Positions 1 through 13,226 of a stretch of DNA of 64,000 bases are shown here, piece after piece. Position 1 is the stretch's first letter. Every line of letters begins with the position of its first letter. This stretch comes from Merluccius polli (taxonomy: Eukaryota > Chordata > Actinopteri > Gadiformes > Merlucciidae): NCBI GenBank assembly GCA_030340625.1, contig JAOPHQ010001998.1, forward strand, positions 186,001 to 250,000, written 5' to 3'. The notes beneath the pieces were generated by a model. That model had not been told where the DNA came from, made no database searches, and saw only the letters and a program-made list of their open reading frames with translations. The translations under genes and the position numbers were made by a program.

Positions 1-496
1 AATAAAACAAAAGAAAAACAAAACATAAAAAGCCTACTTAGACATGAAGTGGAGGCGAAATGTGTGAGCGCGAGCGTCTCGGCGCCGCCAGCTCGCGCCA
101 GGCTAACTAGTGCACTTTCACAAACACTTCAACAAACACATCCACGCGCCGCCAAACACCTCGCGCTGCAAAGTTGCGACTTCACAACACGTCGCGGCGT
201 TTAAACCGCGTCTCTAACCCGCTGGCCGCGGCGCACAAACATTGCCATGGCGACCGCTTCCCCCCGCGGCCATGATGTCCCCGATCGATGGGAATTGAAC
301 AAAGAGGATCAATTTCCGATCAACGAGAGTGGCGCTTTAATCAATGGGAGAGCAGGGCTCCGACGCGGACTACACACGCCGGGAAACAGGGAGCCCGCGA
401 CCGGGGGGGGGAGTGGAGACCCGACAGCGGCCGTCGCCGCACGGCCGCTCTGTAAAAACAGTGTAGTAACTTTAAGGTACAAAAAAAAGGTCTGAC

Positions 497-559
497 CTGC
501 AACTGCTGTAAATCAAAGCGCTTCCAATATTGAAACATCGATCCCGCATTGGCCGCCAT
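497..559 (-). CDS. cux1: cux1, first coding exon only
   Basis: Cut-like homeobox 1 is a nuclear transcription factor with an N-terminal coiled coil, three CUT repeats and a homeodomain. Only the first 21 residues are here: they start MAANAGSMFQYWKRFDLQQL, nearly identical to the known vertebrate CUX1 N-terminus. The exon opens with ATG at 559 in a good context (CAAGATGG) and ends after a CAG codon at 497, followed by a GT splice donor (GTCAGA) in phase 0. The rest of the gene lies beyond the left edge of the window. The gene is divergent from myl10, as in mammals. CUX2 has a different N-terminus, so the call is firm; which teleost cux1 duplicate this is cannot be told. Confidence 0.93.
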
Positions 560-562
560 CTT
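552..562 (-). promoter_or_regulatory. YY1-type motif over the cux1 start codon
   Basis: On the minus strand the bases AAGATGGCGGC run through the cux1 initiation codon. This is the classic YY1 downstream-promoter motif, found over the start codon of many CpG-island genes. The match is seen directly; binding is inferred. Confidence 0.5.
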
Positions 563-2552
563 GAGACATATTGAGACGGAGTGAGAGGCTGATAGAGCGC
601 GAGGGGCTGGGATCCAGCGGAAAGGAGGGGGAGCGGACGCAAAACGCGGAGCGGAGCCGATTGAACAGGATGATTGCTTATTGAACATGGGCGCGGAATG
701 GACTTATTGAACGTCTCGACCTGTGATATTGAACGGGAGCCAGCAATAAAACAAAAATATTGAACGGGGTTCACGGCCAATTGTGCCGTCAGTGAAACGT
801 CGGGACGGACTGTGCGCGGTTGAAAAGTAACAGAGTAGTTAGTGTGCGAGGTTGGTAGAGTTTACTAAAACACGTTTATCTGATTTTGGATTAATTAGTA
901 GGCCTATGCCTTTTTTTGTTGCGTTAGTCCTACCTACCTACTTACTATCTGAATCAGTGAATAAAATGCTTCAGTAGGCCAAATGATGCTTCGTTATAGA
1001 CCCTTCCAATAATAGGTTATATCCCCATCATATTTGTGATTTTTTTTCATAACAAACAGGCATTTCTACTTGTTTTTCTTTCTTTCTTTTTTTAGCAGAT
1101 ATGATCTGCAAATCTATTTGTAACCGAGTGCCGGCTTTTAGGCCTAACTATTGGCTCAATTAGTCTTGATGAACTATTCCAGACCATCGGGGTTATTCTC
1201 GTAGGCTACTGTGTTTTCCACAGGACTATGACTGTGTTGGTGTAATAAACACCTTTGTTATGGTGTCCTTGTATGACAATCGTCTGAAAAAAAGCAATCG
1301 ACGAGACAAACGGTATCCATGAGCGATGAGCCTTGGCATCAGTCTGCAATTCAACCGTGACTTTTGGAAAACATGTCCTATCGCATTCTCCTTGTATCAA
1401 TGAAGGTAATGGCGACGCTGTTCATGTCCATCCCCTCATATGCATTACATTTCCTTTGGGGGTTTGGCCTTTTAACGATGGCTGAACATATAGCCTACGC
1501 ATACAATTAAAATGCGTGGATTTGCGTCATTCGTGTTCGGATACAAAAGGAAAATACGACGACAGGACAATACAGCGAGACTGTCGTGTGTGTGTGTGTG
1601 TGAGGGGGGGGGGGGGGGGGGATGTCTGCGAAACGCACTTGACTTTAAGCTTGAACTTGGGGAAACAGCGCCCCCGGAGGCCACATGGGGGCACTGCGTC
1701 ACATCCACGGCCATATAATACACGCAGGCTGCGTCTGGAGGCTAAATTCGGTCTAAATGCGGACACGGATTTTATTTAGGCTACAATGAGATTAACGATT
1801 TTTTTTTTTTTTTTTACAGTCGTCAGCTATCGGACTCAATGGCCGACAGTAATCCACTCTGGAGACTGTGTGAGGAGACGGGGCCCAAAATAATCTTGAC
1901 TGCCATGACCTATTCACTGCAACCAAATGTCTGGTAATAAATGTGACAGACATAACGTGGCGGGCATAGGCCTCCATGGTTATCTATAGGCGTATAGCCT
2001 ACCACAAAATGACTGATATATAGGCTACTATATAAGGGCCTATACCCTAGACAATATTATAGTTATTAGAGAAAATAGCCCAAACTGTGAACAGTAATAA
2101 ACGACCGACCTAACATAGGCCTAATACTTTTTTTTTTAATGAGGATCATTAGTCCTTAAACAGAGCATGGGCCAGGATTACAGGATCCTGTTGTTGAAAC
2201 CACAGATCAATATTGACTTGAAGAGGCGGTGAAATGCATCCCTAACTGCAGCTCGGCGTACCTCCAAACCAACGGGCTTATATCTGATGTGGGCTCTCAC
2301 CCTACACCGATTAAGAGGGGGAACCGTGAGGTGAAAAGGTTTGAACCACCCCATTACAACACGTTAAAAGTCGTGTGCGACGAGGACTGGCGCATCCCCA
2401 TTAAGTCGCCTCTGAGAACCAGACTGGTTTTAACAGACTCACTGTTCAAACCAACAAGGTCGTTTATCCGATAAGGGAATTCACTAAACAAAGAGCCTTA
2501 ATGATGAAGGACGCACGCTTATGAGGCATTTGAGCAATTCATTGATTAGGCT

Positions 2553-2672
2553 CACTGTGTGTGTGCGTGCGTGCGTGCGTGTGTGTGTCTGGGTCTGTGC
2601 GTGTGTGTGTGCGTGTGTATGTCTGGGTCTGTGTGTGCGTGTGTCTGTATGTGTGTGTGTCTCTCTCTCAGC
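2553..2672. repeat. GT-rich microsatellite
   Basis: Interrupted (GT)n with GTGCGT and GTCTGGGT interruptions, ending in a short CT run. The open frames across it are only repeated Cys-Val and are not genes. Confidence 0.9.
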
Positions 2673-3186
2673 AGACGGTCTTCCGGGGGGAACCCGTTCC
2701 CTCCGCTAAAGATGCCTGCAAGTTCAATTTTGACATATTAGCTTTTAATTAGGGAAATATCATTTAATAAGGCATCACCCCCCCCCCCCCTTGAGGATAC
2801 TGCGCGGTCGGTGCATAAAGACTGCTTGTTTGTGTCTTACAATATCGCAATATCAAATAGGCTATATATACGTTTAATGTCTCATTTAAAGCCTCCCGCA
2901 GCATAGCGCCTAGTCTGGTCTGTGTCCTGACACCGCAGCGCCATCTACTGGTCTTCATGCGCATGCTCAAGTCAACCGACAAAATGTAAAAAAGAAAACA
3001 AAGTTGTTTTAAACACTCACCCTTTTTATTTTTGTCAAGATTACATAAATAGTCAGAAATACATGAATAGGCCCATGTTAGTAGCATATTCCTAATGGCA
3101 AAATATGAGTTCATATTTGTTCGGCAATAGTTGGAAGTTTGGCTTTATATGTAATGTGAAATTGGAGAAAACACATTCTGCACAAG

Positions 3187-3614
<428 letters not shown>

Positions 3615-4061
3615 CATAGACACAAATATGAAAGACACCCAGAGCATACACATATGCCCCCCCGAGGAAAAAAAGATATATATGATACCTGCAGTGGATA
3701 CTTGTAAAGGACACCATGTGACCAGACATGACTGCCCAAGGTTGTCTATCTGTGGAAAAGAATTTTCTGACAAGCATCACAATTTGTCACCTGTTTCCCA
3801 GCAAACTACCACTGACTGACCAAACGGTAGCACAGGCAAGCTCACACATTAAACATGGACTGAATTGGAGATTGAAATTACATTTAAATTCAATGTAAAT
3901 GTACTTGCATTGAATTCAATTTATTTTCCTGGAGTTCATCACCTGTTCATATGTGCCAACACCGTCCCCTCCCACACCTAAACCAATGTATCAATATCAT
4001 CAGAACAGTTATAGTCATGGGCAAGAACATAAAATAAAGGCGGTTAAAAAAAATAATGCAC

Positions 4062-4591
4062 GCTAACACTTTACAATAAGGTACGCAAAAAGTGGGTAGT
4101 TACTGAGGAACGAATGAGTAATGAATGAGTAACGAATGATGAACGACCAGGGCCCTAACTGGGGCCCTAACTGGGGCCCTAACTGGGGCCCTAACAGGGC
4201 CCTAATGGGGCCCTAAGTGACAGTTACTCAGTAACTACTGAGGAGTTACTGGTAAACAGACTAGGGGACTACTGTATTCGTTACTGAGTAACGAATTATG
4301 AACAACCAGGGCCCTAATGGGGCCCTAACTGGGGCCCTAACTGGGGCCCTAACTGGGGCCCTAAGTGACAGTTACTCAGTAACTACTGAGGAATTACTGG
4401 TAAACAGACTAAGCGACTACTGTGTTCGTTACTGAGTAACTGTCACTTAGGGCCCTGTTAGGGCCCCAGTTAGGGCCCTGTTAGGGCCCCAGTTAGGGCC
4501 CCAGTTAGGGCCCTGTTAGGGCCCTGGTCGTTCATCATTTGTTACTCAGTAACTACCCACTTTTTGCATACCTTATTGTAAAGTGTTACCG
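4062..4591. mobile_element. Fold-back transposon with GGGCCCTAACT core repeats
   Basis: The two ends are inverted copies: TAACACTTTACAATAAGG on the left and CCTTATTGTAAAGTGTTA on the right, followed inward by arms carrying GTGGGTAGTTACTGAG and its complement. Between them are short tandem repeats of GGGCCCTAACTG, direct in the left half and inverted in the right half. The element is flanked by a likely 7-bp target duplication AATGCAC (4055-4061 and 4592-4598). It has no coding capacity, so it is a non-autonomous MITE-like element. It resembles a fold-back family widespread in fish genomes (from memory). Confidence 0.75.
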
Positions 4592-5171
4592 AATGCACTT
4601 CTAAATGTTGATCTAAAATTGAATTTGTGATTTGGATCATGAATTTGCTCTCATCTGTATCAACTGCAACTGCTGAGCAGTAGTCCATCGTTGATCTGAG
4701 CTTATGTTTTGGAGCTTCAACTGTCTAAATATTTCTCACCAACAAATCCAACCTACTATCACTCCCCCACACGGTCTCTGACAAGGACCACTTGCCATTG
4801 GCATACACGGGTATCAATATGGTGGTCATTTGGTAAGTCCCTGATCCCCCTGGGGGGGTCCTCTGCCGAAGCTTAGAGCAGGATCAGTCCAACCTAAAAG
4901 GATTGACCCCGCAGACCACGCTGAGTTGTAACGACCCTGGGGGAGGAGGCTCTCCTCGTGGCTCCCCGCTAGACCACGCCATCAAAAGACACAGACACAA
5001 AAAAGGCCACGGATGCCACCTGCCAACCTCCCTGTGCCAACTCCAGTATGTAACAATAGGATGTTGTTATGAGTGGGGGGCTGGCCGAGGCCTTGGGTGA
5101 GCAAGTGTTAAGTCTCTATATGGCGGGAATGTTGCAGACAATGGTCCACCCCCTATTGTCTAAACTTAGCG

Positions 5172-5206
5172 CAGGTGGACAGACGGGCCAACTGTGTCGC
5201 TATAAA
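5172..5206 (+). promoter_or_regulatory. myl10: myl10 core promoter (E-box and TATA box)
   Basis: A TATAAA at 5201-5206 stands about 96 bp before the myl10 start codon. A CAGGTG E-box of the kind bound by muscle bHLH factors is at 5172-5177. The spacing would put transcription start near 5230, just before a short GT/GC repeat (5241-5274) in the 5' UTR. The motifs are seen; their use is inferred from muscle-gene practice. Confidence 0.5.
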
Positions 5207-5301
5207 ATGCCAATGCGCAATTTTTGATTGTCCTCAATCGCGCGTGTGTGTGTGTGTGTGCGCGCGTGTGTGTCACGAGACAAACCGAGAAGCTCTTCGC
5301 A

Positions 5302-5897
5302 ATGGTAAGAACCGTTTTGATTTCACCAATGTTGTCTCATCTTATTCTATCACCTTATATTGTGTTCTCTGTGATATTACGTGTCCTTTAAGGCTTTGCG
5401 TCCTCCAGGTATGACACATATTGGCGTCTTATCATTAAGTCAAAGCACTCAACTAAACAGAACAACTATCTTTTTATCCTATAAGGCGCCCAAGAAGGCT
5501 AAGAAGAAGACTGGAGAGGCTGGCTCCAATGTGTTCACCATGTTTGAACAGTCCCAGATTCAAGAGTTCAAGGAGGTGGGTCAAGATTTGTTGTTTGGTG
5601 GTTGTTGTTGTTGTTGTTAATAAACACTATGTTTAACTGAATTACTGTTTAAAAGTGCATCATAGAAATCTGAGGATACTTATCGATGACATGTCAGTTT
5701 TTTGCACCTGCATACTTTCTGTATTGCACTTTGGATCAATGCATCCACCAAATGACCAATTAAGTGCTAATTTGCATGTATGTATTTCCTTCAGGCTTTC
5801 ACGATCATGGACCAGAACAGAGACGGCTTCATTGACAAGGGAGACTTAAGGGACACGTTCGCTGCTTTAGGTGAGTCAACACACACACACACAGCAG

Positions 5898-5930
<33 letters not shown>

Positions 5931-7965
5931 CCGGACCATCCAACTAAACCTTCATGTAACCTGTACCACAGCCAAGAGGCTCCACATCCAATATGGTCTG
6001 ACAGCAGCTACAGCAGGGCCAAGAACGCCCTCTCTTGTGATTGGCCCACCGTTCTCTCTGGGAGCACAGACATGGCCATTGGTTTGTAGTGGTGGCGTCA
6101 CGCTATTGTTATTCAACTATATTTGGTTTCACATTTAGCTTCTGTGTACCCTTGGAGAAACTTCTTGGTAAAAGAGAAAGATGAGCCCTATATAGAGGCT
6201 GTCCAAGCCTTCTCTCTCTTCCCTCCTTCTCACGCCCCACCTCATGCATGTCACGTCTGACCTTAGGAACAGAACAAGTTGTATGGGAGTCAACGGAGCT
6301 ACATTTAAAAAGTTTATATTTCGATTCGACTCTCCATTAAATGTTCCCGGAGGGGTTTGTCTATTTTAAATAGAATATACCACATCAAGAAACGTGTCAT
6401 TTGTTCAAAAAATGTCATGGGTATAAGACGTGTGTACATACAGAAAATTCAACGAACTGAAACAGACTAGGCTACAGAAGTCATTAAAGTTACTTTTGCT
6501 CCCTCTTTGAGCCATACGTTGTTCACGCCAGCTAACATCAGCCTCTCCGTTGTTGCTTTGTGTTTTGTTTATTTGCCGCAGGCCGCCTCAATGTTGGTAA
6601 CGATGAATTGGACGAGATGATGAAGGAGGCCCCCGGCCCCATCAACTTCACTATCTTCCTGGCTATGTTTGGTGAAAAGCTAAAAGGTCGGCGCTATCCA
6701 CGGGGTTAACAGTATATGTCAACAATTGGTTTCATAACATGGTTTTTCTATATACAAAATATATATATTTTTAAATATATTTCCAGCTTGTAAATGACAT
6801 TCATCATTCAATTGTTATTATGGATACTTTTATGGAGGTGCATTAAAAATGTTTAGTTATTATGTGTTATAACATATTTCACATGTATATAATGCTTGTA
6901 GAGCATTAAATGTGCATCTCTGAAACCTCCCCAACATTTAGGCACAGACCCAGAGGAAACCATTCTCAACGCCTTCAAGATGTTTGACCCGGAGGGGAAG
7001 GGTGTGCTCCGGGGAGAGGAGTAAGCATCACATGTTAACACCTTTCAAACTCTACCATTCGAATCAGCTGTGTGCTCAGAGGTGTTTTTAATACTCTATA
7101 TTTATATCGTCTGTTGATTATAGATAAATATACACAGACACACAATTTAAACATTGTGTCCATGTTCTGATATGAATGAGTAAAGTTCGCGTTGTAATTT
7201 AACTTTTGGTCACATTTACCCGATACTGTTTCGTTACCTGTGGCAGATGGTATGTCTTTATGGTATGTTCTTTATTTTAACACACAAGTAATGAACCGAA
7301 GAGAATCTGAACATCATATCATATTTCATTTTTTAATAAACCTTGTCATTTTCAGCATCAAATACAGCCTCATGACTCAGGCGGACAAGTTTACTGAGGA
7401 TGAGGTAATACTTTATATTTTTACACCCATTCATCACCTAACTCATGGCATACCCTTAATACTACTACTTGTAATGCACCCATTATAATATATCTTATAT
7501 AAGTCATAACACACCACAACACCTTGGGGAGAAAGTGCTGAGTATGCAATCTGCATTTGATTTTGATATATATATTTATATATATTTATTCAGTCTCTGA
7601 AACTGCAACATTGTAAAAGAATCATATTTCATAATAACCAGCAGTCAGTGAAATGCTGTAGTCCAGTCAAGGTAGCACTCAAAAACACATTTTCATTCCG
7701 TTCTCATACTGAACCAAAGTCACTTATTGTACAATATTATGCATATATAAAGGGCATTCAATTTGATCAACAAATCAATATATACAAAGTGGATTTGAGT
7801 GGATATGTAGCCAATCAGAAGGCCATGGTTCCTTGAGCTCATTGTGTTTTTGTGTTCCAGGTGAACCAGATGTTCACCAACTTCCCACTGGATGTGGCCG
7901 GCAACCTGGACTACACAAACCTGTGTTACGTTATCACTCATGGGGAGGACAAGGAGCAGGAGTAA
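5302..7965 (+). CDS. myl10: myl10, myosin regulatory light chain 10
   Basis: Regulatory light chain that wraps the neck of striated-muscle myosin heavy chain. Coding exons: 5302-5304 (ATG only), 5486-5575, 5795-5870, 6582-6686, 6942-7020, 7356-7404, 7861-7965. All junctions are GT-AG and the phases close on 168 residues, the family length. A start codon alone in exon 1 is typical of this family. The N-terminus is APKKAKKK with one serine (S15, GSNVF) at the kinase-target position. EF-hand 1 is intact: residues 37-48 (DQNRDGFIDKGD) have D, N, D and D at the metal positions. The later EF-hands are degenerate, as usual. The C-terminus ends CYVITHGEDKEQE. The sequence LMTQADKF and the place beside cux1 favour MYL10 over MYL2 or MYLPF. 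Confidence 0.88.
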
Positions 7966-8025
7966 AGGAGGGAACCACAGCCCTATTGAACTGTCTAGTC
8001 CATAGTAACCGCCCTCAGCCCCCAC

Positions 8026-8031
8026 AATAAA
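8026..8031 (+). terminator. myl10: myl10 polyadenylation signal
   Basis: AATAAA lies 61 bases after the myl10 stop codon, giving a short 3' UTR. Confidence 0.75.
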
Positions 8032-9632
8032 ACTGTATAAAAAATTCCAATGGCTGCTTTGTTACTGTCTATACTACATACTAAATCTAGTGACTGTCAC
8101 AATAAAAACACAGAACAAAATTAAATAAATATACACATATACACTAGTCTCTCAAGGCAGACGAGTGGCATGCAAGTTTTATTTTTTAAATGCCCCAGCC
8201 ACACGTCTGTACTTTACGTTAGTTTAGCCACGTTCCAGATTTGGTTATTCATAATTTGGCTAGTTAAAGTACAGACATGTTGTTCTTGTATCTAGATATT
8301 TAAAGTGCTCTGTGAACTACAAACAATACAACTCAGGTTGGGTGTTCCTAAACCAAGACTCTGATTTCTGCAGCCTGTAGGATGAGACCGGTCGGGTCTT
8401 GGGTGGGGTCTGGTTCTTTGGGGGTGAGGGTCTGGTTCTTTAGGGGTGAGGGTCTGGTTCTTTGGGGGTGGGGGGTGGTCTTTTGGGGCAAGGATTGGTC
8501 TTTTGGACGGGATCAGATTTTATGGGCGGGTTCAGGTCTTTAAGGGTGTAGTCCTGTCTTTGGGAGAGTCCGAAATTTCGGGGTGAGCTCTATGGTAATG
8601 AGCTACGGTTTGGTTGAGGGTCAGGCGTGCCCACCTACGGCCCGAGCCCTTGGATCTTGGTGGACAGAAGCTCGATGCAGCATTTATTAAGTAAAAGAAA
8701 GAGGAAAACGTGTGTGATTTTGTGTTAAGCGCAAAATCTGTTCAAAATAAAAAAAGGCAAAATAACTACAACCAAATAAACATAAATTAACTCCACAAAG
8801 TCTGTTCTTTTTTGTAGCCAGAATTTATTGTGAGAAGTTCCCAAAGACATTGAGACAGAAAGTTTGACAGGAATGTATGGAGATGCAAGCTTGCTTGTTC
8901 CCCAAGAATAGATTCAGAAAGCCAGATCAACCCATCAATTTGGGCCATCACTTTTTGGTGGGCCATCACTTTCCCGCCCAAGCTGAGCCGCAGCACACCT
9001 GGTTCAAACCCTCCAGATTGTTAAACGGATGTAAAAAGAATAGAAAAGAAAATAGGGCATTACTCATGTTTGTGTGTTTGTGTGGTGGTTCAAGAGGACA
9101 GGATGTGGTGTGAATATTTGAGAAAGGGGAAGTGCATTGCTTACGAGGTCATATGCATGTTGGTGTCTGTTAAACTGAGACTTCGCTGAACAGCAAGGTA
9201 TGACAACACATATGATACAAATTACAGCTTGTTTACTTGAAAAGTTTAGTGATTTGAAAATAATTTATATAGAATATGTTGCTGCTTTTTGCATGGCACC
9301 TATGTTGACAATAGGGACTACTTTCAATGTCGCAAATAACTTTTTCTACTTAGCCTACGAAGTACGAATGGTAGTCTCTCCTGCACCAGTTCACCACTGA
9401 GATGAAAGAGTGAACTGCAGGTAAGTCTTTCATGAATATAAAGACATATAATGTTTCAACACTTGAGGGAAAAAAAGGTTTACTGGGCAAATATGGTGAA
9501 TGGAGGGTAAAACAGAGAAATATGAATCCAATAATGTATAACAAACAATACATGTTATATGTAGTCTTACACAACCACATATATGAGGTGAATGAGTAAA
9601 GCTGACGGGATAAACTCTTTGTGTTTTTTTAG
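8032..9632. other. Spacer between myl10 and the LAT-like gene
   Basis: Holds a degenerate G/T-rich tandem repeat at about 8385-8560 (units like GGTCTGGTTCTTTGGGGGTGA) and then unique sequence. Bases just before a strong donor at 9421 (CTGCAG then GTAAGTC) are a plausible 5' non-coding exon of the LAT-like gene. Confidence 0.45.
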
Positions 9633-9634
9633 GT

Positions 9635-12600
9635 ATGACAATCATCGGTATTAATGAGGAGGTGCTGATGCTAGTGTCTTTGGCCTCACTTAGCATGCTA
9701 TGTCTTCTGTGTCTCAAGTGCAAAAAGAAAACCAGTACGTTTTCTTTCTATCTCAACATTTTACAATATGCTTTTTTGAAAAGTGAGAGTGATTTATTTT
9801 ATTTTCATAAATCAATTTCACCATTGTCATCAATTTGTGGTTTTGAGTGAAAGTTCTGACTGTATGCCACACGTAACAATCATATTAATCCTTTGTATTT
9901 GTATTGCACCTATTTTAAACAATGTTTTACAAAATGCATTACATAAAATGGTGAAATGAAATAGGATTAATAACAACAAATAAGAAGACAGACTCTTCTC
10001 TCTTACAGACACCATACAAGAGGAAGCCTCAGTATATGACCCTCAGACATTGTGAGTATTTATATAACTGGAGCTTGGACATTTCTTTATTAACTTAATC
10101 AACATTTACTATGTTTTGTCTTCTACTACTACCTTTACATCAGAACATTCGGCTATTTTATTTACACGTATTTACGGATCCTGAGCTCTGTTCATAGATT
10201 GTAAATGGTTTCTAATGCGTAAAAAACATCTGGATTATTTAAAATTGTGCTGTGATCACAAATGGATCATGTGTTATTAAAAAGTTGTGTGTTTATTATA
10301 TTCAAATATTTAGTTTGTCATTATAGTTAGTGTTTATATTGTTACAAGATTCATAATTTGTAATATAGTATATAGGACATTCAGATAAAAGAGGCTATTT
10401 AAAATAGACATTTTGAAAAAGATTATCTTCAAAAAGAGTGTTTTGCCAACAGCCAGCGTGGAGGCAGCCGGTTTGCTGTCACACGGTCAACAACAGGTAA
10501 ATTCATTGTTTTGACTTAATTACATTATACTATACATTATATAAATACTTATTTACAACATACAAATCAACATTTATTGAGCAATTTAGTGGTATTGGCT
10601 AAAGATATGTGTTGAGGGAAGAAATTCTGTGAGACAAATTATATTGTATATTTTATTATCATGTTTGGTATAATTTTGTTATTAAGATAAGATAAGATAA
10701 GATAAACCTTTATTGCCCCAAGGGGAATTTGTCTTGCACTTAAATTAATAAACTTATCGTCTTTTATTTTCCAGTTATACGACCCAATCAGATGACACCA
10801 CAGAAGCCAGAGTATGTACACAACACTCAGCTGCATTAGAAAAAGTATTAAAGTATTAAGTAAAAGAGCAATGCAAATGTATTCAATCTCAGTCTAACAT
10901 ATCTGTCTGTAATGTTCAAGGGGATGTAGGCATTCACATAATTCTCAAGGTAAGATTGTCATTATGTAACCTTATTTTAGTTAACCTTATTTTTTTTGTC
11001 ATAAAAAAAGATGCTCCAAACTTGATGATTCTATTTTCATATTCACAAGGTTATCTTTTGTCAACCATTAAACGTAATGTTTTTAATGATATGGAATATT
11101 TTGTTCTTCTATTTAAACTTGAATTTCTATTTCTATAGAAATGTACGCAAAATTAATTTGTACATTTACTATTACAGATGCAAATGATGATTATACATTT
11201 GTCATTGGTGGTAAGTAAGGTAGGCCTACAGATGGTATGAGTTTGACACATTTATTAATAGGTGTATGCTATATACTGTAATTACCATATTTATTGAAAG
11301 CTTACTCAAAAAGGTAAAGGTTTACTCTAATGTAAACTACATTGTTTTGCAGATCAAGACAGTTTTGTGCCTACATATGTGTAAGTGTGTCATCCCCTAT
11401 GCCTAAAATCACTACATTTTCTACATTGTTTAGCCAAATTCCCACAATATGTTTTATCTGTCGTTGATGTCACATTTGTATTGCTTTATGTACAGTTCAA
11501 CACTTCCAATCGCAGTGTATGCAAACATTGAAGATATGAACGTAGCATCACCTGGTGAGTGCATTTTATTATTTGTTTTTGTAAAACATTGAGAATTGCA
11601 GTTATTTATGTTGATATGGCAATCACAAGACTTTTTTTAAATTTTAAAGGTACAAATGAAACGGTTGTGGTTAGATTGTCAAATGTTTACTTCATGATGT
11701 GATCATGCCCTGTGTGGGGTAAAATAAAAGATAAAATCGAATCATATAATGTCATGACACGATAATAGGTATCCGCGAAGTGCATTATTATACTATTTAC
11801 TGGAGTAATAAGGTAACGTTACCATCTCGTTACTAAGGTCGTCTCTATTTACTGGAGTAATAAGGTAACGTTGCCATGTCGTTACTAAGATCATCTCTAT
11901 TTACTGGAGTAATAAGGTAACGTTGCCATGTCGTTACTAAGATCGTCTCTATTTACTGGAGTAATAAGGTAACGTTGCCATGTCGTTACTAAGATCGTCT
12001 CTATTTACTGGAGTAATAAGGTAACGTTGCCATGTCGTTACTAAGGTCGTCTCTATTTACTGGAGTAATAAGGTAACGTTGCCATGTTGTCACTAAGATC
12101 GTCTCTATTTACTGGAGTAATAAGGTAACGTTGCCATGTCGTTACTAAGATCGTCTCTATTTACTGGAGTAATAAGGTAACGTTGCCATGTCGTTACTAA
12201 GATCGTCTCTATTTACTGGAGTAATAATGTAACGTTGCCATGTCGTTACTAAGATCGTCTCTATTTACTGGAGTAATAAGGTAACGTTGCCATGTCGTTA
12301 CTAAGATCATCTCTATTTACTGGAGTAATAAGGTAACGTTGCCATGTCGTTACTAAGATCGTCTCTATTTACTGGAGTAATAAGGTAACGTTGCCATGTC
12401 GTTACTAAGATCATCTCTATTTACTGGAGTAATAAGGTAACGTCTACATCCATATGAATCTCATGTTAACTGACTTTAGGCATTAGTCAGACATATATAT
12501 TTCTCCGGTCATTTGCCTTTTGTTTACAGGCACACACAAAGTAGTGTGAGCTAAAAGTTGTACTTTTAAGACAGAATTACCCCAAAATATGAATCAACAC

Positions 12601-13226
12601 TCTTATATTTTTATTGATTTGTAAGTGGCCATGGTATAAGTGGGATAATCCACTCCGAGGTGTGCATGTATTGAAAAATAATGCACTTTGCGGAGGCAAA
12701 ACCCTTTTTGGCCCTGGCGTCGTCGATACATGCACACCTCGTCGTGGATTATCCCTTACATGAAGACGTTGACCTAAAGTCTTGAGCTCAAACACACCTG
12801 ATGCCCTCCATGTTCCTTTGTTTTAGATACCACGTCACTTGGTGACTATGAAAACATCTCGGCTATGAAAACACCAATCGACGATGGTATGTTGGTTCTA
12901 AAGTAATATTTTAATATGATTACAATGTATTACCTTCTTTTCTTTTTAATCCAACTCGCGCTCAATGAGTTACACAGATGTGCTGTATCAAATAAAATGG
13001 GGAAATATATTTTTCTAAAATGCTTTCATTTCAACAGATGGTGATTATGAAAACACTGAGTTCTTACAGAACTTTTCGGGTTCACCAGGTAAGGGCAGGC
13101 AATGGAGGTCATCTTACGTGGTTAACTTAAGTTTCATTGTGTTTTAATCACGTCTCAAATTAATTGTAACTCTTTTTTTTGACAGCTGAACCAAAATATA
13201 TGAATACTAACAAGGGTGCTGGCTGA
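9635..13226 (+). CDS. lat2: LAT/LAT2-like transmembrane adaptor
   Basis: Short type III membrane adaptor that, when its tyrosines are phosphorylated in immune cells, recruits Grb2-type SH2 proteins. Coding exons: 9635-9734, 10009-10051, 10453-10496, 10775-10811, 10921-10949, 11178-11210, 11353-11380, 11496-11554, 12827-12886, 13038-13088, 13186-13226; the phases close on about 174 residues. A nine-residue N-terminus precedes one membrane segment (about residues 10-28), then the cysteines CLLCLKCKKK, a palmitoylation site as in LAT and LAT2. Four tyrosines are in YxN Grb2 motifs: Y113 (YANI), Y132 (YENI), Y148 (YENT) and Y166 (YMNT). The sequence is too diverged to separate LAT from LAT2. LAT2 is preferred because it lies on the human chromosome that carries CUX1, TMEM120A and STYXL1, and because there is no PLC-gamma-type YLVV motif. 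A 12-copy minisatellite fills the intron at 11555-12826. Confidence 0.65.
11796..12443 (+). repeat. 52-bp minisatellite in the LAT-like gene intron
   Basis: About 12 near-identical head-to-tail copies of a 52-bp unit that contains TTTACTGGAGTAATAAGGTA and GTTGCCATGTCGTTACTAAG. Copies differ by only a few bases (GATCGT or GATCAT; one AATGTA for AAGGTA), so expansion is recent. A degenerate single relative of the unit occurs at about 32130-32200 within another repeat. Confidence 0.93.
12629..12760. mobile_element. Hairpin end of a CCATGGTATAA fold-back repeat, copy A
   Basis: Two arms, GATAATCCACTCCGAGGTGT on the left and ACACCTCGTCGTGGATTATC on the right, are complementary except for two bases. 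Outside the arms stand CCATGGTATAAGTGGG and CCCTTACAT. Related hairpins with different stems are at 31322-31415 and 32344-32485. There is no coding capacity. Confidence 0.7.

Larger units (their letters stand above)
1..760. promoter_or_regulatory. cux1: CpG-rich island, promoter of cux1
   Basis: The first 760 bases are rich in GC and CpG (for example around 60-240 and 400-480), unlike the AT-rich DNA that follows from about 840. The first coding exon of cux1 lies inside it on the minus strand, so it is read as the CpG-island promoter and 5' UTR of cux1. The transcription start is not visible. The island is cut by the window edge. Confidence 0.75.
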
